Virus record (IMG/VR): IMGVR_UViG_3300045015_000009 | Coordinates: 1-24,901 of that record | DNA: 24,901 bases | Strand: one strand, 5' to 3' | From: a virus | In this document: piece after piece, positions 16,725 through 23,733 of the stretch | How positions within the stretch are numbered: the first letter of the stretch is position 1 | Layout of the letters: every line of letters starts with the position of its first letter | Position numbers and translations under genes: made by a program | Notes under the pieces: generated by a model | Database searches by the model: none | The model's input: only the letters and a program-made list of their open reading frames with translations | What the model was told of the DNA's origin: nothing

Positions 16725-16744
16725 CTGCCGGGTTATGGGTGCTG
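16725..16744 (-). promoter_or_regulatory. Conserved 20-bp intergenic element, copy 2 (candidate late promoter)
   Basis: Read on the minus strand it is CAGCACCCATAACCCGGCAG, differing from the copy at 11626-11645 only at position 17. It begins directly after the TGA of the preceding small gene, and its end is 22 nt from the GTG of the GNAT-like gene. Position, orientation and spacing repeat those of copy 1, so it probably opens the portal segment. Confidence 0.5.
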
Positions 16745-16912
16745 TCAGAAGCCGCCGCACCAGCCGCGTGCAATCGCGGCGTCGACCTCGGCGCTGGTCA
16801 GCGGTCGCGTGCCGTTCGCGTGCTCGATGCAGCGCTGCTCCCACTTGCGACGGTCGCGACGGCGCGCCTTGTTCCGCCGGTGCCGGCGGCGGCGACCTGC
16901 TCGGGTGGTCAC
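16745..16912 (-). CDS. Very basic small protein (55 aa)
   Basis: The N-terminal half is almost entirely Arg, Lys and His (AGRRRRHRRNKARRRDRRKW), followed by a more ordinary LTSAEVDAAIARGWCGGF end. Such a charge points to nucleic acid binding, but the family is not recognised. The GTG start overlaps the stop of the preceding 51-residue gene as GTGA, which supports both. A longer upstream reading would run through that gene and is not favoured. Confidence 0.55.
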   Translation of the reverse strand: MTTRAGRRRRHRRNKARRRDRRKWEQRCIEHANGTRPLTSAEVDAAIARGWCGGF

Positions 16913-17064
16913 TCCTGCCAATCCGATGCGTCGTTGAGTCCGTGGTAGTAGCACCACAATTCGTCGACTGTCGGCACGCGCCCGATCTTGGCTAATAGCG
17001 ACTGCGCCAGCGATAGGGCCTTCAGCAGCCCGCCCATCGATTCGATCATCTGAGCTATGCCCAT
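16909..17064 (-). CDS. Small hypothetical protein (51 aa)
   Basis: The predicted product starts MGIAQMIESMGGLLKALSLA and ends NDASDWQE, with an amphipathic helix and a Trp/Tyr-rich centre (DELWCYYHG). AGGA lies 8 nt before the ATG, the gene begins 9 nt after the HTH gene's stop, and it ends in a GTGA overlap with the next gene. These three signs make a real gene likely despite its size. No family was recognised. Confidence 0.55.
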   Translation of the reverse strand: MGIAQMIESMGGLLKALSLAQSLLAKIGRVPTVDELWCYYHGLNDASDWQE

Positions 17065-17073
17065 GCCCGCATC

Positions 17074-17316
17074 CTAACCCTCGCGCTCCCGCGGCGTCAC
17101 GTTCCGGCGCACGTAGTAGATCCAGTTCTGCACCGTGCGCACCGACGCGACGCCCAACCGCCTGGCGATCTCGGCCGGCATCAGGCGGTGCCCGTTCTCG
17201 TCGCCGTACTCGTAGAGGTCACGCGCGTGCGCCACGACGGAATCCGGCACCTTCGCGCGCTGGTGGCTGTCGCCGCAGCGGTAGCCGGTCTCGGAGCGCT
17301 TGACGTGCTCAGCCAT
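17074..17316 (-). CDS. Small helix-turn-helix protein (80 aa)
   Basis: Residues 47-70 (PAEIARRLGVASVRTVQNWI) form a helix-turn-helix. The N-terminal half (RCGDSHQRAKVPDSVVAHAR) resembles the DNA-binding arms seen in phage HNH-associated and regulator proteins, but no nuclease motif follows. It may regulate late genes or assist packaging, given its place between terL and the portal segment. The chosen ATG overlaps the zinc-ribbon gene stop by 8 nt (ATGGCTGA). A longer upstream extension lies inside that gene and is rejected. Confidence 0.65.
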   Translation of the reverse strand: MAEHVKRSETGYRCGDSHQRAKVPDSVVAHARDLYEYGDENGHRLMPAEIARRLGVASVRTVQNWIYYVRRNVTPREREG

Positions 17317-17716
17317 GGGTCGGCACAGACCCAATGGGAAACCTCGTGAAACAATGCCCATACGCGCCGCGATCGTCGCGCCAAGCGCCTCGCTCTTCGT
17401 CGAACACGTAACGCTTGCCGCCACCCTCAAGAGTGAAGGCGTCGATCATGGCGTAGGCCACAGCGTCGGCGTATCGGAGATCTCCGCTGCCGTCGATGGA
17501 CACCACTTTGCGCCAAGTTGCTTTCCTGGCGACCTCTAGTCTCTGCCACACTCCGGCGATCGCTTTGGCCCCGCACCTGTGGCAGTGGGCTCGGTTCACG
17601 TCGTCGAACATGCCATCGGTGAGGGTTACTCCTAGGCAAGTGATGGAGACGTCGCGGTGCTCCGGGCCGCACTTCGGGCACACCAACGTGTCCGTGTCGT
17701 GACTCGGCCGCCTCAC
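17309..17716 (-). CDS. Zinc-ribbon protein (135 aa)
   Basis: Two Cys pairs, CPKC at 13-16 and CHRC at 45-48, form a probable zinc ribbon; the remainder (about 55-135) is unfamiliar, with KRYVFDEERGAWRDD near the end. It may bind nucleic acid or another phage protein. I take the GTG that overlaps the terL stop as GTGA, because GGAGG lies 5 nt before it. GTG codons at 17728 and 17737 are alternatives. It lies directly downstream of terL and is probably co-translated with it. Confidence 0.6.
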   Translation of the reverse strand: MRRPSHDTDTLVCPKCGPEHRDVSITCLGVTLTDGMFDDVNRAHCHRCGAKAIAGVWQRLEVARKATWRKVVSIDGSGDLRYADAVAYAMIDAFTLEGGGKRYVFDEERGAWRDDRGAYGHCFTRFPIGSVPTHG

Positions 17717-19197
17717 TTGCGCCTCCACGATCGCCACTCGTCCATCGAGTCCCGCGGGTCGTAGGGCTTGTCGTCCCTGGTGGCCATCCCGCGCGCGCCG
17801 TCTCGCTTCCGAACTGGGTATGCGAACGACAAGTTGAGCGCATCCAGCTTGTTCGGGCTCGGCAGCCCGCGGGCCTTCATGTCGTGTTTGGCCTCGATCT
17901 GCAGCTTGCCATCCATTCGAGGCACTGTCTCGATGCTCAGGAACTCGTCGCGGAACTGCGGGTCAGCCTCGATCGCTCCGCCCTCTTGCAGCCACTTCTT
18001 CGTCGCCTGGTGCATTTCGGCGCGCTTGTTCAGGCATCCCTTGTCGATCGCCGCCGAACCGAAGTCGACCAGTTGCCAATCGTGGCCAAGAGTGCGACCA
18101 ACAGACACCACGCCAGTGCCGTAGCCCATGTCTACGAACACGGCATCGGCGTTGTGCTCGTTCGCGAGGAAGGCCAGCATGTTGGCCATCGCAACGTCGT
18201 TGTCGTTCTTCGCCCCGGTACGCAGGATCTTGAAGTCCAGCCCCTGCCGCTTGCCGATCACCCACGGGTCATCGCCCTGCCACGAGTTGTCGAGCGTAAG
18301 GATCACCGGAGCAGAATCCGACGTGCCTGGACGCAAGTGCCTCCCGTATGCGGCATCCACATCGGCCTCGTTGAAGTACTGCAAGGCGGACATCGTCGGG
18401 AAGAGGCCGCGAACGCGGATCTTCACGATGTCGCTGTCCTCTCCGTAGTCGTCGACGAGCTTCTTGAACTGCGCGGCGTTCGTTCCCTCGACCGTGCGGG
18501 AGTCGATCTGCTTCGTCACCCAGCGGTGTTGGAACCGACGGAAGCACTCGCGAAACCGGCCGCTGGACCTCGTTGGGTTGCCAAACGCGATCCACAGGAT
18601 CTCAGTGTCCTTGTCGGTCATCGCGCCTTCGGCGACTTCCCAGACCTTGTCTGCAATCGCCGACGCCTCGTCGAAGATCAGGACGATGCGCTTGCCCTCG
18701 TTATGCAAGCCCTGGAACGCTTCGGTGTTGTTCTCTGACCACGGCACCGCGTCTGCCTTCCACTCGCGCTCGTGGTCGGGATCGTTCACGATCACGGACG
18801 TTGCAGTCACGCGGAACCAGCCCTTGGTGATCGCGAGCCGCGACCACTTGGCGATCTCTGGCCACGTCTTGGTGCGAAGCTGCGTGTCGGTGTTGGCTGT
18901 TACTACGCATCGGCAGTCAACACAGGTGTCCATCGCCCACTTGACGATCTGCGCGATCAATGCCGACTTGCCGATGCCGTGCCCACTGGTAACCGCGATC
19001 TGAAGCGGTTGGAAGCGGTTGGCGCCGCGCAGGTGCTGGCCGATCGTGTCCAGGATGTCTGCCTGCCACGCGCGCGGCCCTTTGCTCCGCGAGAGTTCGC
19101 CTTCGCCCCACTGGTAGGAAAACCGCACGTGACCCAGCGGGTCGGCCGCGAACCGACGCATGCGGTCGTCTAAGACGTCATGGCTATTGGTTGCCAC
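17713..19197 (-). CDS. terL: Terminase large subunit (494 aa)
   Basis: This is the DNA-packaging motor and nuclease. The ATPase part has Walker A SGHGIGKS at 71-78 and Walker B IVLIFDEAS at 171-179 (Asp176, Glu177), with a coupling-type sequence FGNPT at 205-209. The C-terminal RNase H-like nuclease has acidic residues at Asp303 (LTLDNSW), Asp356 (VFVDMGYG) and Asp452 (NKLDALNLS). All expected motifs are present and the length is normal. The GTG start overlaps terS by 14 nt, with AAGG upstream and no near in-frame ATG. It would act with the small subunit and the portal. Confidence 0.95.
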   Translation of the reverse strand: MATNSHDVLDDRMRRFAADPLGHVRFSYQWGEGELSRSKGPRAWQADILDTIGQHLRGANRFQPLQIAVTSGHGIGKSALIAQIVKWAMDTCVDCRCVVTANTDTQLRTKTWPEIAKWSRLAITKGWFRVTATSVIVNDPDHEREWKADAVPWSENNTEAFQGLHNEGKRIVLIFDEASAIADKVWEVAEGAMTDKDTEILWIAFGNPTRSSGRFRECFRRFQHRWVTKQIDSRTVEGTNAAQFKKLVDDYGEDSDIVKIRVRGLFPTMSALQYFNEADVDAAYGRHLRPGTSDSAPVILTLDNSWQGDDPWVIGKRQGLDFKILRTGAKNDNDVAMANMLAFLANEHNADAVFVDMGYGTGVVSVGRTLGHDWQLVDFGSAAIDKGCLNKRAEMHQATKKWLQEGGAIEADPQFRDEFLSIETVPRMDGKLQIEAKHDMKARGLPSPNKLDALNLSFAYPVRKRDGARGMATRDDKPYDPRDSMDEWRSWRRK

Positions 19198-19675
19198 CCT
19201 GTCCCTTCAGGCGCTCGTCGGCCTTCCGCATGCGCTCTGCCAGCCCAGTTTCGACCTTGATCGGATCGCCACCGTCGCCGCCGACCTGGACCTTGTTGCC
19301 GTAGCGGCGCGGATCCCAGCAGGCCAGCAGCTTGAGCCTAGTCTCGACTTGGAGCTTGCGGTGCCCGAGCATGTCGCCAGTCACGGTCTTCGTGCCGTCC
19401 TCATCCTCGGTCGTCGTCACGCCCTGCTGCGGCGTGTCGGCAATCGCAAGGCACTCCTCGGCGAGCACCGCGAACCCGATGTCCTTCGCGCGCGCGACCC
19501 GTTCGGCAAGCGCTGCGTCCGCATGGATCCAGTCATGGACGGTGGTCCGACCCGGCTTTCCGTCCTGGCGGCAGTACTCGCGCAAAGGCTTGCCATCGCT
19601 GATCCAGGCGACGATTTCGTCGTCGATTTCTGGCGTGCGGATGGTTGGTCGTCCTGGCCCTGCCACGTCATGCAC
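19184..19675 (-). CDS. terS: Terminase small subunit (163 aa)
   Basis: The N-terminal helix-turn-helix (RPTIRTPEIDDEIVAWISDG, then LREYCRQDG and TTVHDWI, residues 9-50) and the later LACWDPRRYGNKV (117-129) fit the common phage terminase small subunit family, which recognises viral DNA for packaging. It directly precedes and overlaps terL. The start is uncertain: GTG at 19675 or GTG at 19666, neither with a good ribosome binding site. A strong dyad (19669-19686) covers the first start and could hide it in an RNA hairpin or be an operator. Confidence 0.85.
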   Translation of the reverse strand: MHDVAGPGRPTIRTPEIDDEIVAWISDGKPLREYCRQDGKPGRTTVHDWIHADAALAERVARAKDIGFAVLAEECLAIADTPQQGVTTTEDEDGTKTVTGDMLGHRKLQVETRLKLLACWDPRRYGNKVQVGGDGGDPIKVETGLAERMRKADERLKGQGGNQ

Positions 19676-19686
19676 TATACTGCATG
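19669..19686. promoter_or_regulatory. 18-bp dyad over the terS start
   Basis: CATGCA and TGCATG form perfect 6-bp arms around CTATAC, whose centre TATA is itself symmetric. On the minus strand the centre contains TATAGT, close to a -10 box, although no convincing -35 box is seen. The dyad covers the GTG at 19675. It could be an operator, a TerS site or an RNA hairpin blocking translation. Confidence 0.5.
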
Positions 19687-19710
19687 TCCCGAGGAATGGA
19701 AGTCGGGCAA

Positions 19711-19754
19711 ATCTACCTGTCCCCAGGCTACGGATTTCCGATTTTCCTGTCCCC
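19711..19754. repeat. Two 14-bp direct repeats 30 bp apart upstream of terS
   Basis: ATCTACCTGTCCCC (19711-19724) and ATTTTCCTGTCCCC (19741-19754) match at 12 of 14 positions, and their starts are exactly 30 bp apart, about three helical turns. They lie in the 155-bp gap 19676-19830, which is AT-richer than its surroundings and holds no gene I can support. They may bind a regulator or the small terminase. Confidence 0.45.
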
Positions 19755-19830
19755 GCGGTGCCCTACGGGACCACTCGACGCCAACGCGAGCGATGGGCGG
19801 CGCGAGCGGATCGACGCCACCAGTTCGCAC

Positions 19831-20265
19831 TCAGCTCGGTCTATCGCTCGTGGTCACTTGGGGGTTCCGGTAGCCGTGTACGGCGAAGTGCTCGCGGAAC
19901 CTGTCAGCGGCGATCTTGATCGCGTGCTGTTCGTCGTGCGCCATGACATCGACGGACATCGCCCGTTCCGCGATCGGTCGCTCTTCGTAGCTGAGGTGCC
20001 CATAGATGACCGTCACTTGGCCAACGTCGATCAGACTGCCCCACTCTCGGCGGCTCGCGTGTCCGATGTCCAAAACGCCACGTTGCGTCCAGACCATCCA
20101 CGGAGTTCGTCCGTCGGTTGGCATGTTGTCGATCGGAACCTCTTCGATTCGACTGCCTTCGCAGACGGCAACGAACGCCTCGGCCTTCTCGCGAGTCGAG
20201 AAGGCGCCGACGATGCTGTAGTCGGAGTAGCTGCCGGTCGAGACGAGATAGATGATGGGCTCCAT
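19831..20265 (-). CDS. Conserved-type small phage protein (144 aa)
   Basis: The N terminus (MEPIIYLVSTGSYSDYSIVG, then FSTREKAEAFV) follows a pattern seen in many short phage proteins, in which a strand and SYSDYSI are followed by F-S-T-x-E-x-A. Function is not known to me. AAGGTGAT precedes the chosen ATG by a good distance. An ATG at 20298, overlapping the previous stop as ATGA, would add 11 residues. It is the last gene before the terS control gap. Confidence 0.6.
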   Translation of the reverse strand: MEPIIYLVSTGSYSDYSIVGAFSTREKAEAFVAVCEGSRIEEVPIDNMPTDGRTPWMVWTQRGVLDIGHASRREWGSLIDVGQVTVIYGHLSYEERPIAERAMSVDVMAHDEQHAIKIAADRFREHFAVHGYRNPQVTTSDRPS

Positions 20266-20294
20266 TGGATCACCTTGTGCCGACTTCGTGCAGA

Positions 20295-20489
20295 TCATGG
20301 CCCCTTAGCGTAGCGCCGAAGCTTGTAGGCTTCGCGTCGGCACTCGTGGCAGTTGTAGTGCCTGCCGCGCTTGCATCGGTTGCGGTAGGTGACGAGTTCG
20401 AGCGCCTTGTTGTAGTGCGCGGTCTGGCTGAACCGCTTTGGGCTGAACTGGCTCTCCGGCAAGTCTCGCTGGCAGCGTGAACAAATCAT
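20295..20489 (-). CDS. Small zinc-finger protein (64 aa)
   Basis: CSRC at 3-6 and CHEC at 47-50 would bind one zinc; the spacing and the basic C terminus (RREAYKLRRYAKGP) suggest nucleic acid binding. It resembles the N-terminal part of phage endonuclease VII-like or HNH-linked zinc proteins, but no nuclease residues are visible. The ATG overlaps the lipoprotein gene stop as ATGA, so the start is well supported. Confidence 0.6.
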   Translation of the reverse strand: MICSRCQRDLPESQFSPKRFSQTAHYNKALELVTYRNRCKRGRHYNCHECRREAYKLRRYAKGP

Positions 20490-21142
20490 CGCGTCCCCAC
20501 CTCAAAGTGAACAGGAGCACTCAACAGGTGCCCCAGCCCGTTCGCGTTCGGCCTCGCGACGAGCAGTTGCGTGCGGAATACGGTCCCCACCAGTTCGACC
20601 GGCGGCGTCCAGTTCAGGGAAACGACGCCGGTCGCTGGCGTGTAGGTCAGGAGTTCGCTGCCCGGCACGAGTAGGTAGTCCGGGTGGACCATCAGGCGAC
20701 AGCCTGGGGCGGATGCGCCTGGGATGATCGGCTGCGGCAGGTCGCGCAGACTGACCAGGAGCGACACGGCGACGGCTGGCGGTTGCAGCGCCTCGACCGA
20801 CCAGTCGAACCGGAACGGGCGCCCGGCGATCGGCGTGCTGATCGTCGCGTGGACGACGGGACCGCCGACGTTGGAGGCGCAGCCGCTGGACGGCCCCACG
20901 TAGACGGTCGCGTAGCGCGGCGTAGGGGCCGCCAGCGTGGCGAACGCGGTGCCGAGCGTGGTCGGCCGCATGACCGCTTCGGCGTCCTGGGCGCGGTCCC
21001 AGGGCGTTGCGGTGGCCGCTGGCGGGTGCGTGCAGGCGGCGAGAAGCAGGACGATGCCGGCCGTGCCGAACTGCGCGAGGGAATGACCCCTCGCGCACGT
21101 CGTTCGGCCAGCGACCCGTAGGTCAGAAGGGGATGTCGCCAT
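20486..21142 (-). CDS. Predicted lipoprotein (218 aa)
   Basis: A basic N region (Arg9, Arg13, Arg18) leads to a hydrophobic core GIVLLL and the lipobox LAAC at 34-37, so Cys37 should be lipidated after signal peptidase II cleavage. The mature part is beta-rich with GCRLMVHPDYLLV and SLNWTPPVELVG. The family was not recognised. In phages, lipoproteins encoded outside the virion block often block superinfection by related phages; that is an inference here. The ATG lies inside the last codons of the SSB-like gene (20-nt overlap), and no other in-frame start keeps the signal. Confidence 0.65.
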   Translation of the reverse strand: MATSPSDLRVAGRTTCARGHSLAQFGTAGIVLLLAACTHPPAATATPWDRAQDAEAVMRPTTLGTAFATLAAPTPRYATVYVGPSSGCASNVGGPVVHATISTPIAGRPFRFDWSVEALQPPAVAVSLLVSLRDLPQPIIPGASAPGCRLMVHPDYLLVPGSELLTYTPATGVVSLNWTPPVELVGTVFRTQLLVARPNANGLGHLLSAPVHFEVGTR

Positions 21143-21698
21143 GGTCAGCCACCGTCTTGGTTGGCTCGCCGATCGGCTTCCCCACAGGCTTCGGCTTCGC
21201 TGCGGCCTTCGGCGGTGCCACCTTCTTGGCCGAACTCGCAGCGGCGCGCAGCAGGGAACCGAACTGCGCGTCCATCGCGTCGATCTCCTCGGCGCTGGCA
21301 CCGCCTGGCGACGGCACGTAGTCGCCTGGGTTCATCCACCCGGCCTTGTAGCGGGTCTCGTTGTTGTAGGTGTCGGCCTTGACCGTCACCTGGACGACGC
21401 ACTCGGGAGGCGGGCCGCTCGCGACCATGCGCAGCGAACCGGTCCACCCCATCGACTCGGCGAGCTGTTCGCACGTGCCGACGTTCGGCGTGCCGTCCTT
21501 CTTGACGACGAAGTAGTCGCCCCAGACGCGAACCTCGGCGTAGCCGTCCCACGACTCCCACTCGTTCGCATCGTTGAGCTGTGCGAGAACGACGAACTCG
21601 AGCGCAATCGCGATCGACTTCTTGCCCTCGAAACTCTTCACCTTCCACGTGACGGGACGCACCTTGAAGATGCCCTCGCGGTCCAGATAGCTGCTCAT
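21123..21698 (-). CDS. SSB-like single-stranded DNA-binding protein (191 aa)
   Basis: The N-terminal part (to about residue 125) reads as an OB-like beta domain with VRPVTWKVKSFEGKKSIAIA and GYAEVRVWGDYFVVK. A Lys/Pro/Ala linker (about 155-180) ends in the tip DIPF at 188-191, the hallmark through which SSB proteins bind partners. This family would coat single strands during recombination or replication. It overlaps the ATPase stop as ATGA, with GGAG 7 nt upstream. The nuclease, ATPase and SSB order supports the role. A DUF669-type protein is the alternative name. Confidence 0.7.
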   Translation of the reverse strand: MSSYLDREGIFKVRPVTWKVKSFEGKKSIAIALEFVVLAQLNDANEWESWDGYAEVRVWGDYFVVKKDGTPNVGTCEQLAESMGWTGSLRMVASGPPPECVVQVTVKADTYNNETRYKAGWMNPGDYVPSPGGASAEEIDAMDAQFGSLLRAAASSAKKVAPPKAAAKPKPVGKPIGEPTKTVADHGDIPF

Positions 21699-22537
21699 TG
21701 CTTGTCTCCAAGGATCATGTTCCAGATCTCACCGTTGCCGATCTCGTACGGGAGCGAGTCCGGAATGCTCCGCTCGGCGCGACCACGCACCTTCGCGATG
21801 TGGTCGGGACGCTCGTTCGTCCAGATCGTGCGCGTGCCGCCGCCCTTGCCTTTGCCGTCGGCGGCCAACACGTCGTAGCCGACGAACAGCACGTGATCGG
21901 CCCACTGCACCACGCGGTTGCGGATGCTGTTCTTGCCGCTCTTGGGGTTCTGCAGATGCGGCTCGTAGCGGATGAAGTCGTCGCCGACAGGGTTTGGCAC
22001 GTCGCTGATGCAATCGTGCGCGACCAACACGACGTTCTTGCCGCGACGGATCAGCCGGTCGCAGTCCTGCAGCAGCAGCATGAACGACTCGTAGACGTGC
22101 GCGAGGCCCTTGCCGAAGCCGTAGGATTCGAGTCGATCGACCAGGTGGCCCTTCTCGTGCGGCACCGTGGCGAGCGTGTGCGCGGTCGCCAGTTCTTCGG
22201 CCTTGGTCGCGGTGTCGATCGCGACGGTGGCGTAGGGGTCGAGCTTGTCGCTCGCGATGACGGCGCGCAGGTCGTCGAACGTCTCGATGCCGCGGATGCG
22301 TGGCACGTCGAGTTCGTTGGTGCCGCCCTCGATGTCGAGAAACACGGGCGTCGGTGCGAGTCCGGCGAGGCTGGACTTGCCGATGCCGCCCGTGCCGTAG
22401 ATCAGCACTCGCTGCGGGCCAGCGATTCGACCCGTGGAAACGGCGAAGTCCTTGGCGACAGGGTTGGCCACTGCGGGTTTCGCGGCCGACGGGGCGCGCG
22501 ACGCGGGTGGCGGGGGAGGTAGTGGTTTCGTGGTCAT
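21695..22537 (-). CDS. Sak4/AAA_24-like recombination ATPase (280 aa)
   Basis: After a Pro/Ala-rich N terminus, residues 43-60 read RVLIYGTGGIGKSSLAGL, a clear Walker A (Lys54). VFLDIEGGTNELDVPRI follows, and VAIDTATKAEEL (105-116) is a Walker B-like strand with Asp108. NVVLVAHDCISDVP (168-181) matches the strand that follows in RecA-like phage ATPases of the Sak4/AAA_24 type. Some members promote single-strand annealing together with SSB. It starts 2 nt after the nuclease stop and overlaps the SSB-like gene. The short Walker B makes Sak4 likely but not certain. Confidence 0.8.
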   Translation of the reverse strand: MTTKPLPPPPPASRAPSAAKPAVANPVAKDFAVSTGRIAGPQRVLIYGTGGIGKSSLAGLAPTPVFLDIEGGTNELDVPRIRGIETFDDLRAVIASDKLDPYATVAIDTATKAEELATAHTLATVPHEKGHLVDRLESYGFGKGLAHVYESFMLLLQDCDRLIRRGKNVVLVAHDCISDVPNPVGDDFIRYEPHLQNPKSGKNSIRNRVVQWADHVLFVGYDVLAADGKGKGGGTRTIWTNERPDHIAKVRGRAERSIPDSLPYEIGNGEIWNMILGDKQ

Positions 22538-22539
22538 GG

Positions 22540-23547
22540 TCAGACGGTTGCATCCGATTGCCCGGATGCGGTGGCGTGGTCGGGATAGCCCCCGACCGGT
22601 GGCGTGAGTTCCGGATGCACGTCCGCCAACAGGCGGAAGCCACTCGGAGGTGCGGTCTCGCGGCTCAGTTCGTTGCCGCAGATGGACAGGTACGGGCACG
22701 TGTGGTGCGTGACGCAGGCGCCGGGGTTGCGATACCAGCGGCCGGCGCGCTGCATCTCGCGCATGGTCTGTTGCTGCTGCCAGACCTCGGACATGGTCTC
22801 GGCGAGGTCGCGATCGAGGCGCGCGATCTCGTGCCGCGCGAAGAAGCGAGCCGGGTCGGCACGCATCGCCTCGGCAACGCGAACCGTGTAGTCGAAGGGA
22901 GACTCGTCCTGCAGCCGCGTGTTCGCGTAGGGCGTGCCGTCCTTCTTGATCTGGATCTTGTCGGCTGGCGTCTTCTTGTAGGGACGCAGCAACGGCCGCT
23001 GCGTCACGTCGTAGAGGATCGCCGACACGTCGTGGCCGAGCGTGCGGGCCGCGACCAGGTAGAGACTCATCTGCTGGTCGAGCGACAGGCGCAGCCAGTA
23101 GTCGGAGCCCGGCGACAAGTCCTCGGTGGTGGTCTTGTAGTCCTGGATCGCGAGACGGCCCGACGGCAGCCGGTAGATGCGGTCGATCTTGCCGGCGAAC
23201 CGCCAGAGCTTGCTGGCTGCTCCGGTTTCGGGGTTGATCAGCGGCAGGTCGAACGCGAGTTCGGTCGCGACGACTTCCATGGTGTCGCCGATCCAGTGTT
23301 CGCGATGGACCGTGAACATGGCCGCGACAAGCCCGGCTTCGAAGGGATCAAGAGTGCCGAGTGCGGCGACAGCGGCTTCTGGATCTTGGCCAAGGTCAGC
23401 GGCCTCGAGTGCCGCGTGGTAGGCCGTGCCGATGCGGAGCGCTTCGCCGTCCTGTTCAGGCGCCAGTCCGATCTCGTAGCGGATCTGGTGCCGGCGCGGG
23501 CACGCGCGGAACGTCGAGAGCCGGGAGTGCGTCAGCAGGTTGCTCAT
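22540..23547 (-). CDS. Cas4/RecB-like PD-(D/E)XK nuclease with Fe-S cysteines (335 aa)
   Basis: The nuclease core has GTAYHAALE (40-48, His44), GKIDRI (119-124, Asp122) and IQDYKTT (134-140, Asp136 and Lys138), the D...D-x-K layout of this family. Cys16 in FRACPRR and C-terminal Cys278, Cys284 and Cys290 (ending CPYLSIC) would hold a 4Fe-4S cluster as in Cas4 and AddB. It probably resects DNA ends for the ATPase and SSB encoded next. The ATG chosen overlaps the small membrane-peptide gene as ATGA. An ATG at 23583 lies inside that gene. All key residues seem intact. Confidence 0.85.
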   Translation of the reverse strand: MSNLLTHSRLSTFRACPRRHQIRYEIGLAPEQDGEALRIGTAYHAALEAADLGQDPEAAVAALGTLDPFEAGLVAAMFTVHREHWIGDTMEVVATELAFDLPLINPETGAASKLWRFAGKIDRIYRLPSGRLAIQDYKTTTEDLSPGSDYWLRLSLDQQMSLYLVAARTLGHDVSAILYDVTQRPLLRPYKKTPADKIQIKKDGTPYANTRLQDESPFDYTVRVAEAMRADPARFFARHEIARLDRDLAETMSEVWQQQQTMREMQRAGRWYRNPGACVTHHTCPYLSICGNELSRETAPPSGFRLLADVHPELTPPVGGYPDHATASGQSDATV

Positions 23548-23621
23548 CCGAGCACCGCCAACGCGATGAAGAACGCGATACAAAGGACCGCGCCGACCTG
23601 CTCGATCTTGCGCCTACGCAC
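23544..23621 (-). CDS. 25-residue single-span membrane peptide
   Basis: The peptide has a basic N terminus (MRRRKIEQ) and a hydrophobic stretch VGAVLCIAFFIALAVLG, enough to span a membrane. GGAGG lies 7 nt before the GTG. The gene overlaps the previous stop by 8 nt and the nuclease start as ATGA. These signals support translation although it is very short. No family was recognised. Confidence 0.5.
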   Translation of the reverse strand: MRRRKIEQVGAVLCIAFFIALAVLG

Positions 23622-23733
23622 GGGACACCTCCACGCGCTTCCGCTCCGCGATCTGGAGCATCAGCAGCGCGAGTTGCCGCGCCTCGGGGAAGAGCATTCG
23701 CCCGGCCAGGAGTTGGCGAAGTCGTTCAGCCAC
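23614..23733 (-). CDS. Small paralog-like early protein (39 aa)
   Basis: MAERLRQLLAGRMLFPEARQ and the rest align with residues 11-44 of the next larger neighbour (RLR-x-LLA-x-R, then a hydrophobic helix and ER/EQK), suggesting a tandem duplication. The GTG has GGAGG 7 nt upstream and overlaps the neighbour's stop as GTGGCTGA. Function is unknown. A longer frame upstream runs through that neighbour and is rejected. Confidence 0.5.
   Translation of the reverse strand: MAERLRQLLAGRMLFPEARQLALLMLQIAERKRVEVSRA

Noticed and set aside
19755-19830. Small gene in the gap before terS
   Set aside because: No frame with a start, ribosome binding site and plausible composition; only a weak hairpin GGTGCCC...GGGACC.
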